From contig CAYNBZ010000003.1 of NCBI GenBank assembly GCA_964395975.1, positions 18,475 to 82,474 of the forward strand: a DNA stretch of 64,000 nucleotides, in the 5' to 3' direction. This stretch comes from Avimuribaculum sp964395975. GTDB taxonomy: Bacteria > Bacteroidota > Bacteroidia > Bacteroidales > Muribaculaceae. A program made the translations under genes and the position numbers. Under the pieces are notes generated by a model that did not search any database, was not told where the DNA came from, and worked only from the letters and a program-made list of their open reading frames with translations. Below, one piece after another: positions 1-7,621 of the stretch (positions are counted from its first letter, which is position 1; the number at the start of each line of letters is the position of its first letter).

Positions 1-444
1 GACAATCCCGATGGCAGTAATGATTTCGAAGATGCTGCTGATGAATTAGGCGATCAACTGGAAGACTTGGTTAACTATTACGACAGTGGGAAAGGTAGCA
101 AAACCACATCGTTGTACACTACAATACGTGCAGCAGGTGAATATGGAATACTGGCAAATAAAATCTCTTTCGGTTTACTTACCTCAGTACGTCTTGGAGC
201 TCCCCGCACATGGGTTGAGGCTATGGTGACAGCCAATTTTCGCCCCACGTCTTGGTTTAATGCCGCAGTTAACGGTTCTTTCTCAAACATCAGCAATTCT
301 ATGGGCGCAACGCTGAATTTTCATCCGAAGAAAGTTAATTTTTTCATTGGTACCGACTACGTTATTGCAAAATTCAGCAAGCAAATAATCCCTGTCAATG
401 CAGCAAAATTCAACATGGCATTTGGCCTTAGCTTCAATTATTAA
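1..444 (+). CDS. Outer-membrane beta-barrel protein, C-terminal fragment (DUF5723-like)
   Basis: The frame is open from base 1 to the TAA at 442-444, so the gene begins outside the window and only about 147 C-terminal residues are visible. The first residues are acidic (DNPDGSND, then FEDAADELGDQLED). After that come alternating polar and hydrophobic stretches typical of barrel strands, and the protein ends in FNMAFGLSFNY with an aromatic last residue, as outer-membrane barrels usually do. The segment FFIGTDYVIAKFSKQIIPVN resembles the C-terminal strands of DUF5723 proteins of Bacteroidetes. That family name is from memory; the barrel and C-terminal signal are what the sequence shows. A weak hairpin follows at 501-524. 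Confidence 0.6.
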   Translation, partial: DNPDGSNDFEDAADELGDQLEDLVNYYDSGKGSKTTSLYTTIRAAGEYGILANKISFGLLTSVRLGAPRTWVEAMVTANFRPTSWFNAAVNGSFSNISNSMGATLNFHPKKVNFFIGTDYVIAKFSKQIIPVNAAKFNMAFGLSFNY

Positions 445-500
445 AATAATTAAGATGCCAATACAAAGATGCGCCACCAATTGAGCTTGATGGTAATATA

Positions 501-524
501 GTCACACAAATGTTTTTCTGTGAC
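501..524. terminator. Weak hairpin between convergent genes
   Basis: GTCACA (501-506) and TGTGAC (519-524) pair around a 12-base loop between two convergent genes. There is no long T tract, so termination here is only a suggestion. Confidence 0.25.
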
Positions 525-535
525 ATTTACATATT

Positions 536-1459
536 TTATTTACCCCTTCTCCCAAACTTGGTAGAGGGGGCTTTTCGCAATAAGGAATGGTCACACAATA
601 TCTTCCTACCCCATATAACAATCACAATCACCGTAACAACAAAGCTCACAAGCGCAATAAAGGGAAACTCACCCTCACCGGGCACGCCATAAGTTTCAAA
701 ATAGGCAAAAGATGGATAGTGTAATGCGACATATCCAAATATGACAACCACAGAATTATTAAAGGCATGAGCCAATACCGGCAACCACAACGAACCTCCT
801 TTCCATGCAAGATAGCCGAAAAATGCGCCAAGCAACATACGTGGTAAAAATCCGTAAAACTGAAAATGAAGGGCACTGAATATTATGGCGGTTATCCATA
901 TTGCCGCATGACCGTTTATTCCTCGCAATAAGAATATGCGTTGCTGCGCACCTCTGAAAAACATTTCCTCTCCCAACCCTGTCAGCACACCCACCAACAG
1001 CACCGACACAATCAGCATCCCTGCAGACCGGACTGACAACAACTCATCAGTGACGGCTCGTGCCGCAGCCTCAGTGCTACGAAACCATTGCTCAATAGAC
1101 GAATCGGGCAAATCGATGGATTCATTCAAATACACCAAATAATTAAGGGCAGGCATCGAAATCACCATCACGGCCAGTACAAACAGCGCAGGCTTCCATT
1201 TTAGTCCTGTGCTCAATCCTAAAAACGCAATTGGCCGAGGAGTAATACAATAGGCCGTCAATAATGCCGGCAGCATAAATACACACACGTTTTGCACGGC
1301 AGTTGATAAAAAAATCAGCATTATGCGGTCCTTTACCATTCCTCCAAACCATGACGTAATACTCGCAGTCAGTAAAAGGCACACGATAAATGTCCCCCAA
1401 AAGAGCAAAATACGTTTATTATAAGACAAATATTCCTTGCGGTAAGGTAACTCATTCAT
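536..1459 (-). CDS. CPBP family intramembrane metalloprotease
   Basis: A CAAX-protease/bacteriocin-processing (Abi) family membrane protein of about 307 residues with several hydrophobic helices. All three family motifs are present: GLGEEMFFR (EExxxR, near residues 164-169), SALHFQF (FxxxH-type histidine near 198) and LAHAFNN (HxxxN near 231). These carry the glutamate and histidine residues of the intramembrane active site. I start at the ATG at 1459. The frame also offers a GTG at 1477, but that GTG lies inside a TAnnTTTG element (1477-1484), so a transcript would begin after it. Members process or confer immunity to peptides in other bacteria; the substrate here is unknown. Divergent from the DUF4251 gene and convergent with the barrel gene before it. 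Confidence 0.88.
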   Translation of the reverse strand: MNELPYRKEYLSYNKRILLFWGTFIVCLLLTASITSWFGGMVKDRIMLIFLSTAVQNVCVFMLPALLTAYCITPRPIAFLGLSTGLKWKPALFVLAVMVISMPALNYLVYLNESIDLPDSSIEQWFRSTEAAARAVTDELLSVRSAGMLIVSVLLVGVLTGLGEEMFFRGAQQRIFLLRGINGHAAIWITAIIFSALHFQFYGFLPRMLLGAFFGYLAWKGGSLWLPVLAHAFNNSVVVIFGYVALHYPSFAYFETYGVPGEGEFPFIALVSFVVTVIVIVIWGRKILCDHSLLRKAPSTKFGRRGK

Positions 1460-1476
1460 AATCTTGAAATTTTCCA

Positions 1477-1484
1477 CAAAAATA
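1477..1484 (-). promoter_or_regulatory. Candidate -7 element for the CPBP gene
   Basis: The minus strand reads TATTTTTG here, matching the Bacteroidetes TAnnTTTG element, 18 bases before the chosen ATG. No TTTG box is seen at the expected distance. Confidence 0.35.
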
Positions 1485-1592
1485 ATTAAATTGCAACAAT
1501 TACGAGTACGGATTGGGAATTAATGACTAACTTTAGCATTGACATATTACATTAATATGTCCCTTTTATAACTTTATGAAAGAACAAAAACT

Positions 1593-1600
1593 AAGGAGGA
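1593..1600 (+). promoter_or_regulatory. Unusually strong Shine-Dalgarno before the DUF4251 gene
   Basis: AAGGAGGA lies 7 bases before the ATG at 1608. Bacteroidetes genes usually have only A-rich leaders, and most other genes in this window lack such a match. It fixes the start codon of the following gene. Confidence 0.7.
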
Positions 1601-1607
1601 TTCTGTT

Positions 1608-2231
1608 ATGAAAAACATTATGAATTTTTTTATCATGGCAGCATTGTTGCTCATTGTATCGGCACAGTCAATGTCTGCACAAGACTTGAAACAAGTCACA
1701 AATATACCTGAGAATGAGACAAACGAAGAACGTAAAATTCGTGAAAAACGACTTGAACAGTTGCGTGACTCCATTGCTTTCATCGAGGCAAATATGGCCA
1801 TCGATTCGAGTTATTTTGTAATTACAGCCAACCGTATTTTACTTAATGGAAGAATCAACATAATGGCTCCGGAATCGAGCACTAATTTCATCTTGGTGCA
1901 AGGTGACCATGCAATCATACAACTTGCAACAAATAAAGGCTTCAGCGGATTAAACGGCCTCGGTGGAATAACCGTAGAAGGATCTGTAAACAATCGCAAG
2001 AAAGAAATTGCAAAAAACGGAAACATATACTACACTTTCAGCGTAAATGGTACTGCAATTTCTGCACAAATCAGCATAACGGTTTACAAAAACAGCAATC
2101 AGTCAATGGTATTTGTCAATCCTAACTTCAATTCAAATGATATGACGGTTTACGGACCTCTCATTCCGTATGACCACCAGAATGGCGACAGTTTTGGCAA
2201 GCACGTGTATAAAGGCAAATCCATTCCATAA
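1608..2231 (+). CDS. DUF4251 domain-containing secreted protein
   Basis: A 207-residue exported protein. Residues 1-24 form a signal peptide (basic start, FFIMAALLLIVSAQSMSAQ, cleavage after an Ala/Gln site). A charged helix follows (about residues 35-65, rich in Glu, Arg and Lys), then a beta-rich domain with short Gly-rich strands such as KGFSGLNGLGGITVEG, the pattern of DUF4251 proteins of Bacteroidetes. The function of the family is unknown; members are periplasmic or surface proteins of about this length. The start is set by the AAGGAGG motif just upstream. No operon partner is visible: it is divergent from the CPBP gene and convergent with the tandem ABC ATPase. Confidence 0.75.
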   Translation: MKNIMNFFIMAALLLIVSAQSMSAQDLKQVTNIPENETNEERKIREKRLEQLRDSIAFIEANMAIDSSYFVITANRILLNGRINIMAPESSTNFILVQGDHAIIQLATNKGFSGLNGLGGITVEGSVNNRKKEIAKNGNIYYTFSVNGTAISAQISITVYKNSNQSMVFVNPNFNSNDMTVYGPLIPYDHQNGDSFGKHVYKGKSIP

Positions 2232-2264
2232 TGGGTAGTGGAAAAATAGAGTTGTGTAAAAGCA

Positions 2265-3767
2265 TCAAGGTCTGACAAGCCGAAAAATATGAGCATCATC
2301 TACCACTTTGGGTATTTCATGCTCATAATGGGTCACATATACCAACGAAACACCATCATTTGCCGTTATCTGCTCTATAGCCCGAGCCACAATGGATTTA
2401 CGCACCATATCAAGCCCGTGCAGCGGCTCATCAAGAATCAAAAGTGAAGCCCGACGGGCAAATGTTCGGGCAATAAGTGCAAGACGTTGTTCACCCGATG
2501 ACAATGTATTAAAATAACGTCCTGCAAGATTTTCAAGTCCGAAAGCCACTATCCATTGCATTGCCGTAGCCTTTTGCTCCTCATCTATTCGGCGGAAACA
2601 GCCAATATTGTCATGCAAACCCGATGCCACTACACTGAGCAACGTTTCACCATTGTTGAAATACAAGTGCATCTCCGGAGAAACATATCCTATGCGTCGC
2701 TTTATTTCCCAAATGCTCTCCCCCGTACCACGACGTCGGTCGAAGATTGTTATGTCGTTGCAATATCCTTGAGGGTTATCGGCATACACAAGGCTGAGCA
2801 AAGTCGATTTACCGGAGCCATTCTTGCCGAGTAATGCCCATTTTTCTCCGGCTGTCACTCGCCACGAAACGTCATGTAAAATAAGATTGTTCCCATATGC
2901 CACATTACAGTGGTCAAGAGAGAAAGCCATGTGATAGTCAACAGGTATTTTAGGCTTTGTTTCCGGTAAATTTAATTTTTTTATGTTATCAAATAACTCC
3001 CCAACCAATAATTTTACTTGCTCCATACCCATCTCTTTCACTGCAATCATTTCACCGACCGTAAGATTTTTCATCGGTAACACATAATCGGTATAATCCG
3101 GTATGTCGATAGGATTACATAAAAGCAGCATCACGGCAGTACCACGACCGGCCAGATCGGCAATCAAGCCATTGAACAAATCACGAGAACCGGCATCAAG
3201 GCCTATATACGGATTGTCGATAATGAGCAAGTCGGTTTTTTCAGTGAGCATATTTATAATCAAAAACTTACGCAATTCACCACTCGACAGATAATTGACA
3301 CGCTTATGTCGCACATCGTCAATCGAAAGTGAACGGCACAATTCCAGCCATGCACTCTCGCTTATCTTTCCACTCATAAGTTCATCCACAGTGGGAATGC
3401 AATCGTTGGCCGTGGATTCAAATCGCTGTTGATAGTATGTATCGTTGCATCCTGTGAGGGAATGAATATCGGTAAATTCAATGCTTTTTATACACAACGA
3501 CCTTTTATCGCCAACGATACGATTCATTCCAATATTCCATCCTTTTTCCAAAATCTTTCCAAGCGTGGTTTTGCCTGAGCCATTCTCCCCTATTACAACA
3601 TAAGTCATCCCCGCTCTGATTTCAAAATGATACGGACTGGCAAGTTTCACTCCCGTATATTGTAATGTATTGCTCTCCGCACGTAATAAAATTTTTTCAC
3701 CATTAATCCCAATTCGATTATTCATTGCAGTCCCTCCCAAGTAAATATTCAAGACTTGTTCTGACAT
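2265..3767 (-). CDS. Tandem ABC-type ATPase (ModF-like)
   Basis: One 500-residue chain with two ABC nucleotide-binding domains and no membrane helices. Domain 1 has the P-loop GENGSGKTT, signature LSSGEL and Walker B LLIIDNP, where Asn replaces the usual catalytic Asp-Glu pattern (DNP instead of DEP). Domain 2 has GKNGSGKST, LSSGEQ and LLILDEP followed by LHGLD. The second site therefore looks fully catalytic and the first degenerate. This arrangement matches ModF-type ATPases of unclear role; a fused EcfA/EcfA' pair is an alternative because an ECF S component is the next gene upstream on the same strand. The start may be the internal ATG giving MNNRIG (residue 15). A hairpin and a candidate -7 element lie upstream. 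Confidence 0.8.
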   Translation of the reverse strand: MSEQVLNIYLGGTAMNNRIGINGEKILLRAESNTLQYTGVKLASPYHFEIRAGMTYVVIGENGSGKTTLGKILEKGWNIGMNRIVGDKRSLCIKSIEFTDIHSLTGCNDTYYQQRFESTANDCIPTVDELMSGKISESAWLELCRSLSIDDVRHKRVNYLSSGELRKFLIINMLTEKTDLLIIDNPYIGLDAGSRDLFNGLIADLAGRGTAVMLLLCNPIDIPDYTDYVLPMKNLTVGEMIAVKEMGMEQVKLLVGELFDNIKKLNLPETKPKIPVDYHMAFSLDHCNVAYGNNLILHDVSWRVTAGEKWALLGKNGSGKSTLLSLVYADNPQGYCNDITIFDRRRGTGESIWEIKRRIGYVSPEMHLYFNNGETLLSVVASGLHDNIGCFRRIDEEQKATAMQWIVAFGLENLAGRYFNTLSSGEQRLALIARTFARRASLLILDEPLHGLDMVRKSIVARAIEQITANDGVSLVYVTHYEHEIPKVVDDAHIFRLVRP

Positions 3768-3782
3768 TTTTTAATTGACATT

Positions 3783-3800
3783 TTGCCTTTTATTTGGCAA
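3783..3800. repeat. Inverted repeat just upstream of the tandem ABC ATPase
   Basis: TTGCC (3783-3787) and GGCAA (3796-3800) pair around TTTTATTT, 16 bases upstream of the start codon. It could be an operator or an mRNA hairpin near the ribosome site; no regulator is identified. Confidence 0.35.
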
Positions 3801-3899
3801 TATAGCTTTGGATCTTTCTTCTATGTTATTTTCCAACCGTTTGAATCAATAATTTCAAAGGATTATATAACAATGTTGTAAGCTAACAACTACATCTTA

Positions 3900-3907
3900 C
3901 AAAGATA
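3900..3907 (-). promoter_or_regulatory. Candidate -7 element for the tandem ABC ATPase
   Basis: The minus strand reads TATCTTTG, a perfect TAnnTTTG match. It would give a leader of about 125 bases containing the 3783-3800 hairpin. No upstream TTTG box at 18-21 bases. Confidence 0.45.
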
Positions 3908-3934
3908 GCATAAAGCTATGAAAATTTACAGAAT

Positions 3935-4040
3935 TCGGCTGTATATATCGTGATAAACAAACTATCGCGCACAGCCCCGAAGGTTGCATAAAAAGCCGCA
4001 AAAGTAAACCTTGAGCATAAAAAACATACGGCCATACTAA
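3935..4040. other. Structured non-coding stretch in a 406-base gap
   Basis: Between the terminator at 4041-4075 and the -7 element at 3900 lie two further pairings. GGCTGT (3937-3942) pairs with ACAGCC (3971-3976), enclosing CGTGATA/TATCGCG, and AAGGTT (3980-3985) pairs with AACCTT (4007-4012). The rest of the gap 3768-4173 is AT-rich and shows no convincing gene; a 60-codon frame at 3897-4079 runs through the hairpins and looks accidental. Which strand is transcribed is not decided. Confidence 0.35.
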
Positions 4041-4075
4041 TAAAAATCCTTGAGGCTGCTCACGCAGACCCAAGG
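4041..4075 (-). terminator. Rho-independent terminator of the ThiF-DUF1893-ECF cluster
   Basis: On the minus strand CCTTG, GG and CTGC (4075 downwards) pair with GCAG, CC and CAAGG around a GTGA (GNRA-type) loop, with one internal mismatch, followed by ATTTTTA. It lies about 100 bases after the ECF S-component stop. Confidence 0.7.
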
Positions 4076-4173
4076 ACAAAGTGGTAAGTCGTAGTGTACA
4101 AGAGTTATTTACAAAATATTATAAAACCAAATAATTAAAGGACTTTATGTATATTACTACTCTCTATATTGCT

Positions 4174-4695
4174 TTATGCTAACTTCTTTATTATCCAGTA
4201 ACCGGCAACTATTTGCAACAAGATACCCGGCAGACCGATAGTGAGGTCTTGCAATGCGGCAGAAAACGACGAAGTCATTCCCCACTCAATTATCGACCCA
4301 ACAATCTGATATGCCAATACAACAGCCGCAACAGTCAACAAATTGAAATTCTTGAACACCTTGGTTGCAATACATGCCGCAGCAACAAGCAGTATTGATT
4401 TAACAAGTATAATTGGCAACATGGCATCACCCGGCATACCAAACAAGAGATTATTAACAATGGGCGATGCTATAGCCGTAATCAATCCAACCTTCCAACC
4501 ATACTTATATGCTGCAATAAGCGTAAAAAAGTATATGGGCAGCCACATCAATCCTCCTTGAGGCATCAAGTGGCATAATTGAGGTAATATCAAGTTGCCT
4601 GCCACAAACAGCATTATATACAAGTATGTCTTTAACTCACTGTAATTTAATGTGTAAAATTTTACGCTTTGTGTTGTTGCCATAATATTAACCAT
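4174..4695 (-). CDS. ECF transporter S component
   Basis: A 173-residue, very hydrophobic protein with about five to six membrane helices and a short charged C-terminus (WIIKKLA). The block GGLMWLPIYFFTLIAAYKYG and the following GLITAIASPIVNNLLFGMP look like the substrate-binding S subunits of energy-coupling-factor vitamin or metal transporters. Such subunits need a T protein and two ATPases; none are adjacent, so it probably shares a common ECF module elsewhere, or possibly the tandem ATPase downstream. It lies 14 bases after the DUF1893 gene on the same strand. The substrate cannot be told from sequence. The ATG at 4683 (residue 5, MATTQS) is an alternative start. Confidence 0.75.
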   Translation of the reverse strand: MVNIMATTQSVKFYTLNYSELKTYLYIMLFVAGNLILPQLCHLMPQGGLMWLPIYFFTLIAAYKYGWKVGLITAIASPIVNNLLFGMPGDAMLPIILVKSILLVAAACIATKVFKNFNLLTVAAVVLAYQIVGSIIEWGMTSSFSAALQDLTIGLPGILLQIVAGYWIIKKLA

Positions 4696-4709
4696 TTAAT
4701 TGTAATTTC

Positions 4710-5138
4710 TCATTTTTTTCTTTGCATTTCCAAGATAAATTTCTCTATCAACGGTAAAGCTTCGGAAGCAGTAGAGGCCTGCAAAGTCAGTTTTTCCAAC
4801 GGACAAATATCATTGCCCGTGCGGTTGATTATATTCTCAACAAGTTTGTCGTAACTCACTTCCACATTCCCATGTCGCAACATTTCTATTGCCGGACGAC
4901 TCACTACATCGCTATACAACCGCTTTACTCCTCCAAGTACTATCAATGCCGCCGCACCTTTTCCAACAACTTTGTCGACAACTGTAGCATTTTTAAGTAC
5001 ATCGGGTGAAATTTTCAATAAATTGTAAAGGTCGATTACACCACGATTACGGCAATAAATCAACTCACCGTTGCTACTCTTTATAACGCACGAAAGATTG
5101 TTTTCGTGTAATATTTTTATTAAATCATCAATATCCAT
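4710..5138 (-). CDS. DUF1893 domain-containing protein
   Basis: A soluble 142-residue protein. The opening pattern (LIKILHENNLSCVIKSSNGELIYCRNRGVIDLYNLL), the central VVDKVVGKGAAALIVLGGV and the later CPLEKLTLQA match DUF1893, a family with a cytidine-deaminase-like fold whose best-known member is a Thermotoga protein of unknown role. The glycine-rich KVVGKGAA segment and the late Cys are the conserved points. The gene sits between a ThiF-like gene (112 bases upstream) and an ECF S component (14 bases downstream), so a role in cofactor or base handling is a reasonable guess. A candidate -7 element with an inverted repeat lies just upstream. Confidence 0.8.
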   Translation of the reverse strand: MDIDDLIKILHENNLSCVIKSSNGELIYCRNRGVIDLYNLLKISPDVLKNATVVDKVVGKGAAALIVLGGVKRLYSDVVSRPAIEMLRHGNVEVSYDKLVENIINRTGNDICPLEKLTLQASTASEALPLIEKFILEMQRKK

Positions 5139-5190
5139 TCAAAAAACAGAAGATATTCAATATATCTTTTTATATCTTTCATTTCACTTA

Positions 5191-5198
5191 CAAAAGTA
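5191..5198 (-). promoter_or_regulatory. Candidate -7 element for DUF1893-ECF
   Basis: The minus strand reads TACTTTTG inside an inverted repeat, TACAAAAG (5189-5196) with CTTTTGTA (5216-5223), each followed inward by TATA. A bound repressor would cover the promoter. It would give the last two genes their own transcript. Confidence 0.4.
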
Positions 5199-5250
5199 TA
5201 CCTGTTACAATATATCTTTTGTACCTATTTTACCTTTTTTGTTACCATAT

Positions 5251-5976
5251 TTACCGACTCGGCTTATTGACATTGAATTTCATGAACTCCATCGTAAGCG
5301 CATCGAATGTCAACACTTGATTTACGAGCGACTCCCCCATCCCAAGCAACAATTTCACCACTTCAATTGCCTGAATGGTACCTATAACTCCCGGTACCGC
5401 CCCAAACACGCCATCGTTAACAGCATCATGTGACTGATGTCCAACCGAGGCAAACAAATCACGCAAAGTGGCACTTCCGGGAATGATGGTCATCACATTG
5501 CCGCAAAATCGGCTTACCCCCCCATGCACAAGCGGCACCCCAATCTTAACGCAAATATCGTTGATGAAAAATTTAGATGCTGCATTGTCGGTACAATCTA
5601 CCACCACATCGCAACCATCAATTAACGACTGTGCATTATCAGCGTCGAAATATGCTTGATATATGGTAACATCCACATCAGGGTTCAGAGAAACTGCTTT
5701 CTCTCGTGCCGACAACACTTTAGCACGCTTTAAATCTTTCGTAAAATGCAGGATCTGGCGTTGAAGATTGGAAAGTTCTACAATATCACTATCGACAACC
5801 ACCAAATGCCCCACACCGACTGCTGCAAGATACAAGATTACAGGAGAACCCAGTCCGCCGGCACCAATTACCAAAACACGTGACTGCAACAACTTTCGCT
5901 GTCCATCCTCGCCAATCTGCGGCAACATCAAATGCTTCTTATATCGTTCTGCAAAGTCTTTTCCACCTATTTCCAT
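5251..5976 (-). CDS. ThiF/MoeB/HesA-family adenylyltransferase-like protein
   Basis: An E1-like protein of 241 residues. The ATP-binding loop VLVIGAGGLGSPV is near residues 34-46, the arginine-finger region NLQRQ near 70, and VVDCTDNAASK matches the family's D-x-x-D region. These enzymes adenylate the C-terminal glycine of a ubiquitin-like sulphur carrier. The zinc-binding CxxC of MoeB/ThiF is replaced by TLRD, and the usual catalytic Cys region before GVFGAVPGVIG reads DAVND, so neither zinc site nor that catalytic Cys is present. No sulphur-carrier gene is adjacent. It heads a cluster with DUF1893 and an ECF S component and is divergent from nadC. Confidence 0.82.
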   Translation of the reverse strand: MEIGGKDFAERYKKHLMLPQIGEDGQRKLLQSRVLVIGAGGLGSPVILYLAAVGVGHLVVVDSDIVELSNLQRQILHFTKDLKRAKVLSAREKAVSLNPDVDVTIYQAYFDADNAQSLIDGCDVVVDCTDNAASKFFINDICVKIGVPLVHGGVSRFCGNVMTIIPGSATLRDLFASVGHQSHDAVNDGVFGAVPGVIGTIQAIEVVKLLLGMGESLVNQVLTFDALTMEFMKFNVNKPSR

Positions 5977-6070
5977 AATGCAAATTTACTTAATCGTGCC
6001 ACACCATACAAATTGAAATACACAATTCATCGATAGTAACCTATGCCCATATCAAATTAGCCAAGTGTAA

Positions 6071-6102
6071 TTTGTTATTACTTGCAAGTTGCATTAACTT
6101 TG
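6071..6102 (+). promoter_or_regulatory. nadC promoter (Bacteroidetes type)
   Basis: TTTG (6071-6074), a 20-base spacer and TAACTTTG (6095-6102) match the sigmaABfr consensus well. Transcription should start near 6109, leaving a leader of only about 8 bases before the ATG at 6117. Confidence 0.7.
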
Positions 6103-6116
6103 CAAAAAATATCGAT

Positions 6117-6965
6117 ATGAAAACAAGAGAGGAATTGATAGATGAATTGCTTGACTTGGCTTTTGCCGAAGATATCGGTGACGGCGACCATACAACATTG
6201 TGCTGTATCCCTGCAGATGAAATAGGCAAGTCGCGATTGATTATAAAAGAAGAAGGCATATTGGCCGGGGTGGAAATTGCCAAAATGGTTTTTGAACGAT
6301 TTGACAAAGACCTGAAAATGACTGTATTTATCAATGACGGTACATATGTTAAACGCGGAGATATAGCATTTGAAGTAGAAGGTAAAGTACAATCGTTGCT
6401 ACAAACCGAGCGACTTATGCTTAACATCATGCAGCGTATGAGCGGCATAGCCACTGTGACACATAAGTATATGGAAGAGCTTAAAGGATTAAAAACGAAA
6501 GTGCTCGATACGCGAAAGACCACTCCGGGAATGCGTTTGCTTGAAAAGGAAGCCGTGAAAATAGGTGGAGGCATGAATCACCGAATTGGACTGTTCGACA
6601 TGATTCTATTGAAAGATAACCATGTAGACTTCGCTGGTGGTATTGCCAATGCTATCAACAAGGCTCATGAATATCTTAAACAAACAGGCAAAAACTTGAA
6701 AATAGAAATTGAGGTACGGTCTCTTGATGAACTGCAACAAGTGCTTAACATCGGTGGTGTAGATCGCATAATGCTTGATAATTTTACTCCCGAATTAACA
6801 CGTGAAGCAGTAAATCTGATAAATGGACGTTATGAAACCGAATCATCGGGCGGCATAACATTTGCCAATTTACGCCAATATGGCGAGTGTGGTGTCGATT
6901 ACATTTCGGTCGGAGCTTTGACACACTCTGTGAAAGGGCTCGACATGAGTTTTAAGGCTTGCTGA
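6117..6965 (+). CDS. nadC: Quinolinate phosphoribosyltransferase (nicotinate-nucleotide pyrophosphorylase, carboxylating)
   Basis: NadC makes nicotinate mononucleotide from quinolinate and PRPP, the step joining de novo synthesis to the NAD pathway. Visible family marks are EDIGDGDHTT near the start, LNIMQRMSGIAT, the DTRKTTPGMR block that binds quinolinate, GGGMNHR, LLKDNH, IEIEVRSLDE and VDRIMLDN, all in the expected order over 282 residues. I use the ATG at 6117 because it begins the conserved N-terminus (MKTREELIDEL) and follows the promoter; the longer frame start at 6072 lies in the promoter. It ends 11 bases before a convergent HAD gene. nadA and nadB are not in the window. Confidence 0.95.
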   Translation: MKTREELIDELLDLAFAEDIGDGDHTTLCCIPADEIGKSRLIIKEEGILAGVEIAKMVFERFDKDLKMTVFINDGTYVKRGDIAFEVEGKVQSLLQTERLMLNIMQRMSGIATVTHKYMEELKGLKTKVLDTRKTTPGMRLLEKEAVKIGGGMNHRIGLFDMILLKDNHVDFAGGIANAINKAHEYLKQTGKNLKIEIEVRSLDELQQVLNIGGVDRIMLDNFTPELTREAVNLINGRYETESSGGITFANLRQYGECGVDYISVGALTHSVKGLDMSFKAC

Positions 6966-6976
6966 AAAGATTAGTA

Positions 6977-7615
6977 CTACAATAACGTAATAAGTTCTGA
7001 AATATGGAATCCGATAAATGATGGTATAATCATATCGGGTTCCAATGTTTTTAACCTATTGGCAGGCAAAGTCGTTGAGAGTGCAATGGTGTGTGCATTG
7101 GCAGCTTTCCCTGCCTTTAGCCCATTGACAGAATCTTCAAAAACAAAACATCTTGAAATGTCGATACCGATGGATGCTGCTCCCTTCAAGTAGCATTCGG
7201 GATCTGGCTTTGGCCGTGTGATCATATTCCCGTAAATAAAGCCCGAAAAGTAATGTTTTAAGTCGGGATGAGAATGAAACAGACGTTCCATTTTGTCGGG
7301 CATGCTGCTTGTGACTATGGCACAAGGGACATTGGCTAACCGTAATTCTTCAAGGAAATCAGTAACTCCTTGAAAAATAACATACGACATCGAAGTTTCA
7401 AATTCGTTAAGTTTTTGCTCAATGTCGTACCTGACGACATCACTGTCATAATACGTGTGCAAAATTGTAGGCAGATTACTGCCCTTTATGCTTATTGCAT
7501 AGTTAGGGATTCCCGTCGGGTATAGCTCCTCTATCCCATTCCAAAATGTAGTGTACCGCGACTCACTGTCAACAATTACACCGTCAACATCGAAGAGGCA
7601 GCCCCATTTTTCCAT
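6977..7615 (-). CDS. HAD-superfamily hydrolase (beta-phosphoglucomutase-like)
   Basis: A 212-residue soluble phosphatase or mutase of HAD subfamily IA. Motif I is DVDGVIVDSE (first Asp the nucleophile, second the acid/base), motif II VTSS near residue 103, motif III Lys in RPKPDPECY, and motif IV FEDSVNGLKAG. A helical cap (about residues 20-85) follows motif I, as in phosphoglucomutase-like and phosphatase members. The substrate cannot be named. The gene starts only 6 bases after the DUF1460 stop on the same strand, so the two are probably co-transcribed. Confidence 0.88.
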   Translation of the reverse strand: MEKWGCLFDVDGVIVDSESRYTTFWNGIEELYPTGIPNYAISIKGSNLPTILHTYYDSDVVRYDIEQKLNEFETSMSYVIFQGVTDFLEELRLANVPCAIVTSSMPDKMERLFHSHPDLKHYFSGFIYGNMITRPKPDPECYLKGAASIGIDISRCFVFEDSVNGLKAGKAANAHTIALSTTLPANRLKTLEPDMIIPSFIGFHISELITLL

Positions 7616-7621
7616 ATTATA

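Noticed and set aside
3897..4079. 60-codon minus-strand frame in the gap after the ECF gene
   Set aside because: It runs through the terminator and other hairpins, has no ribosome site and no protein-like composition.
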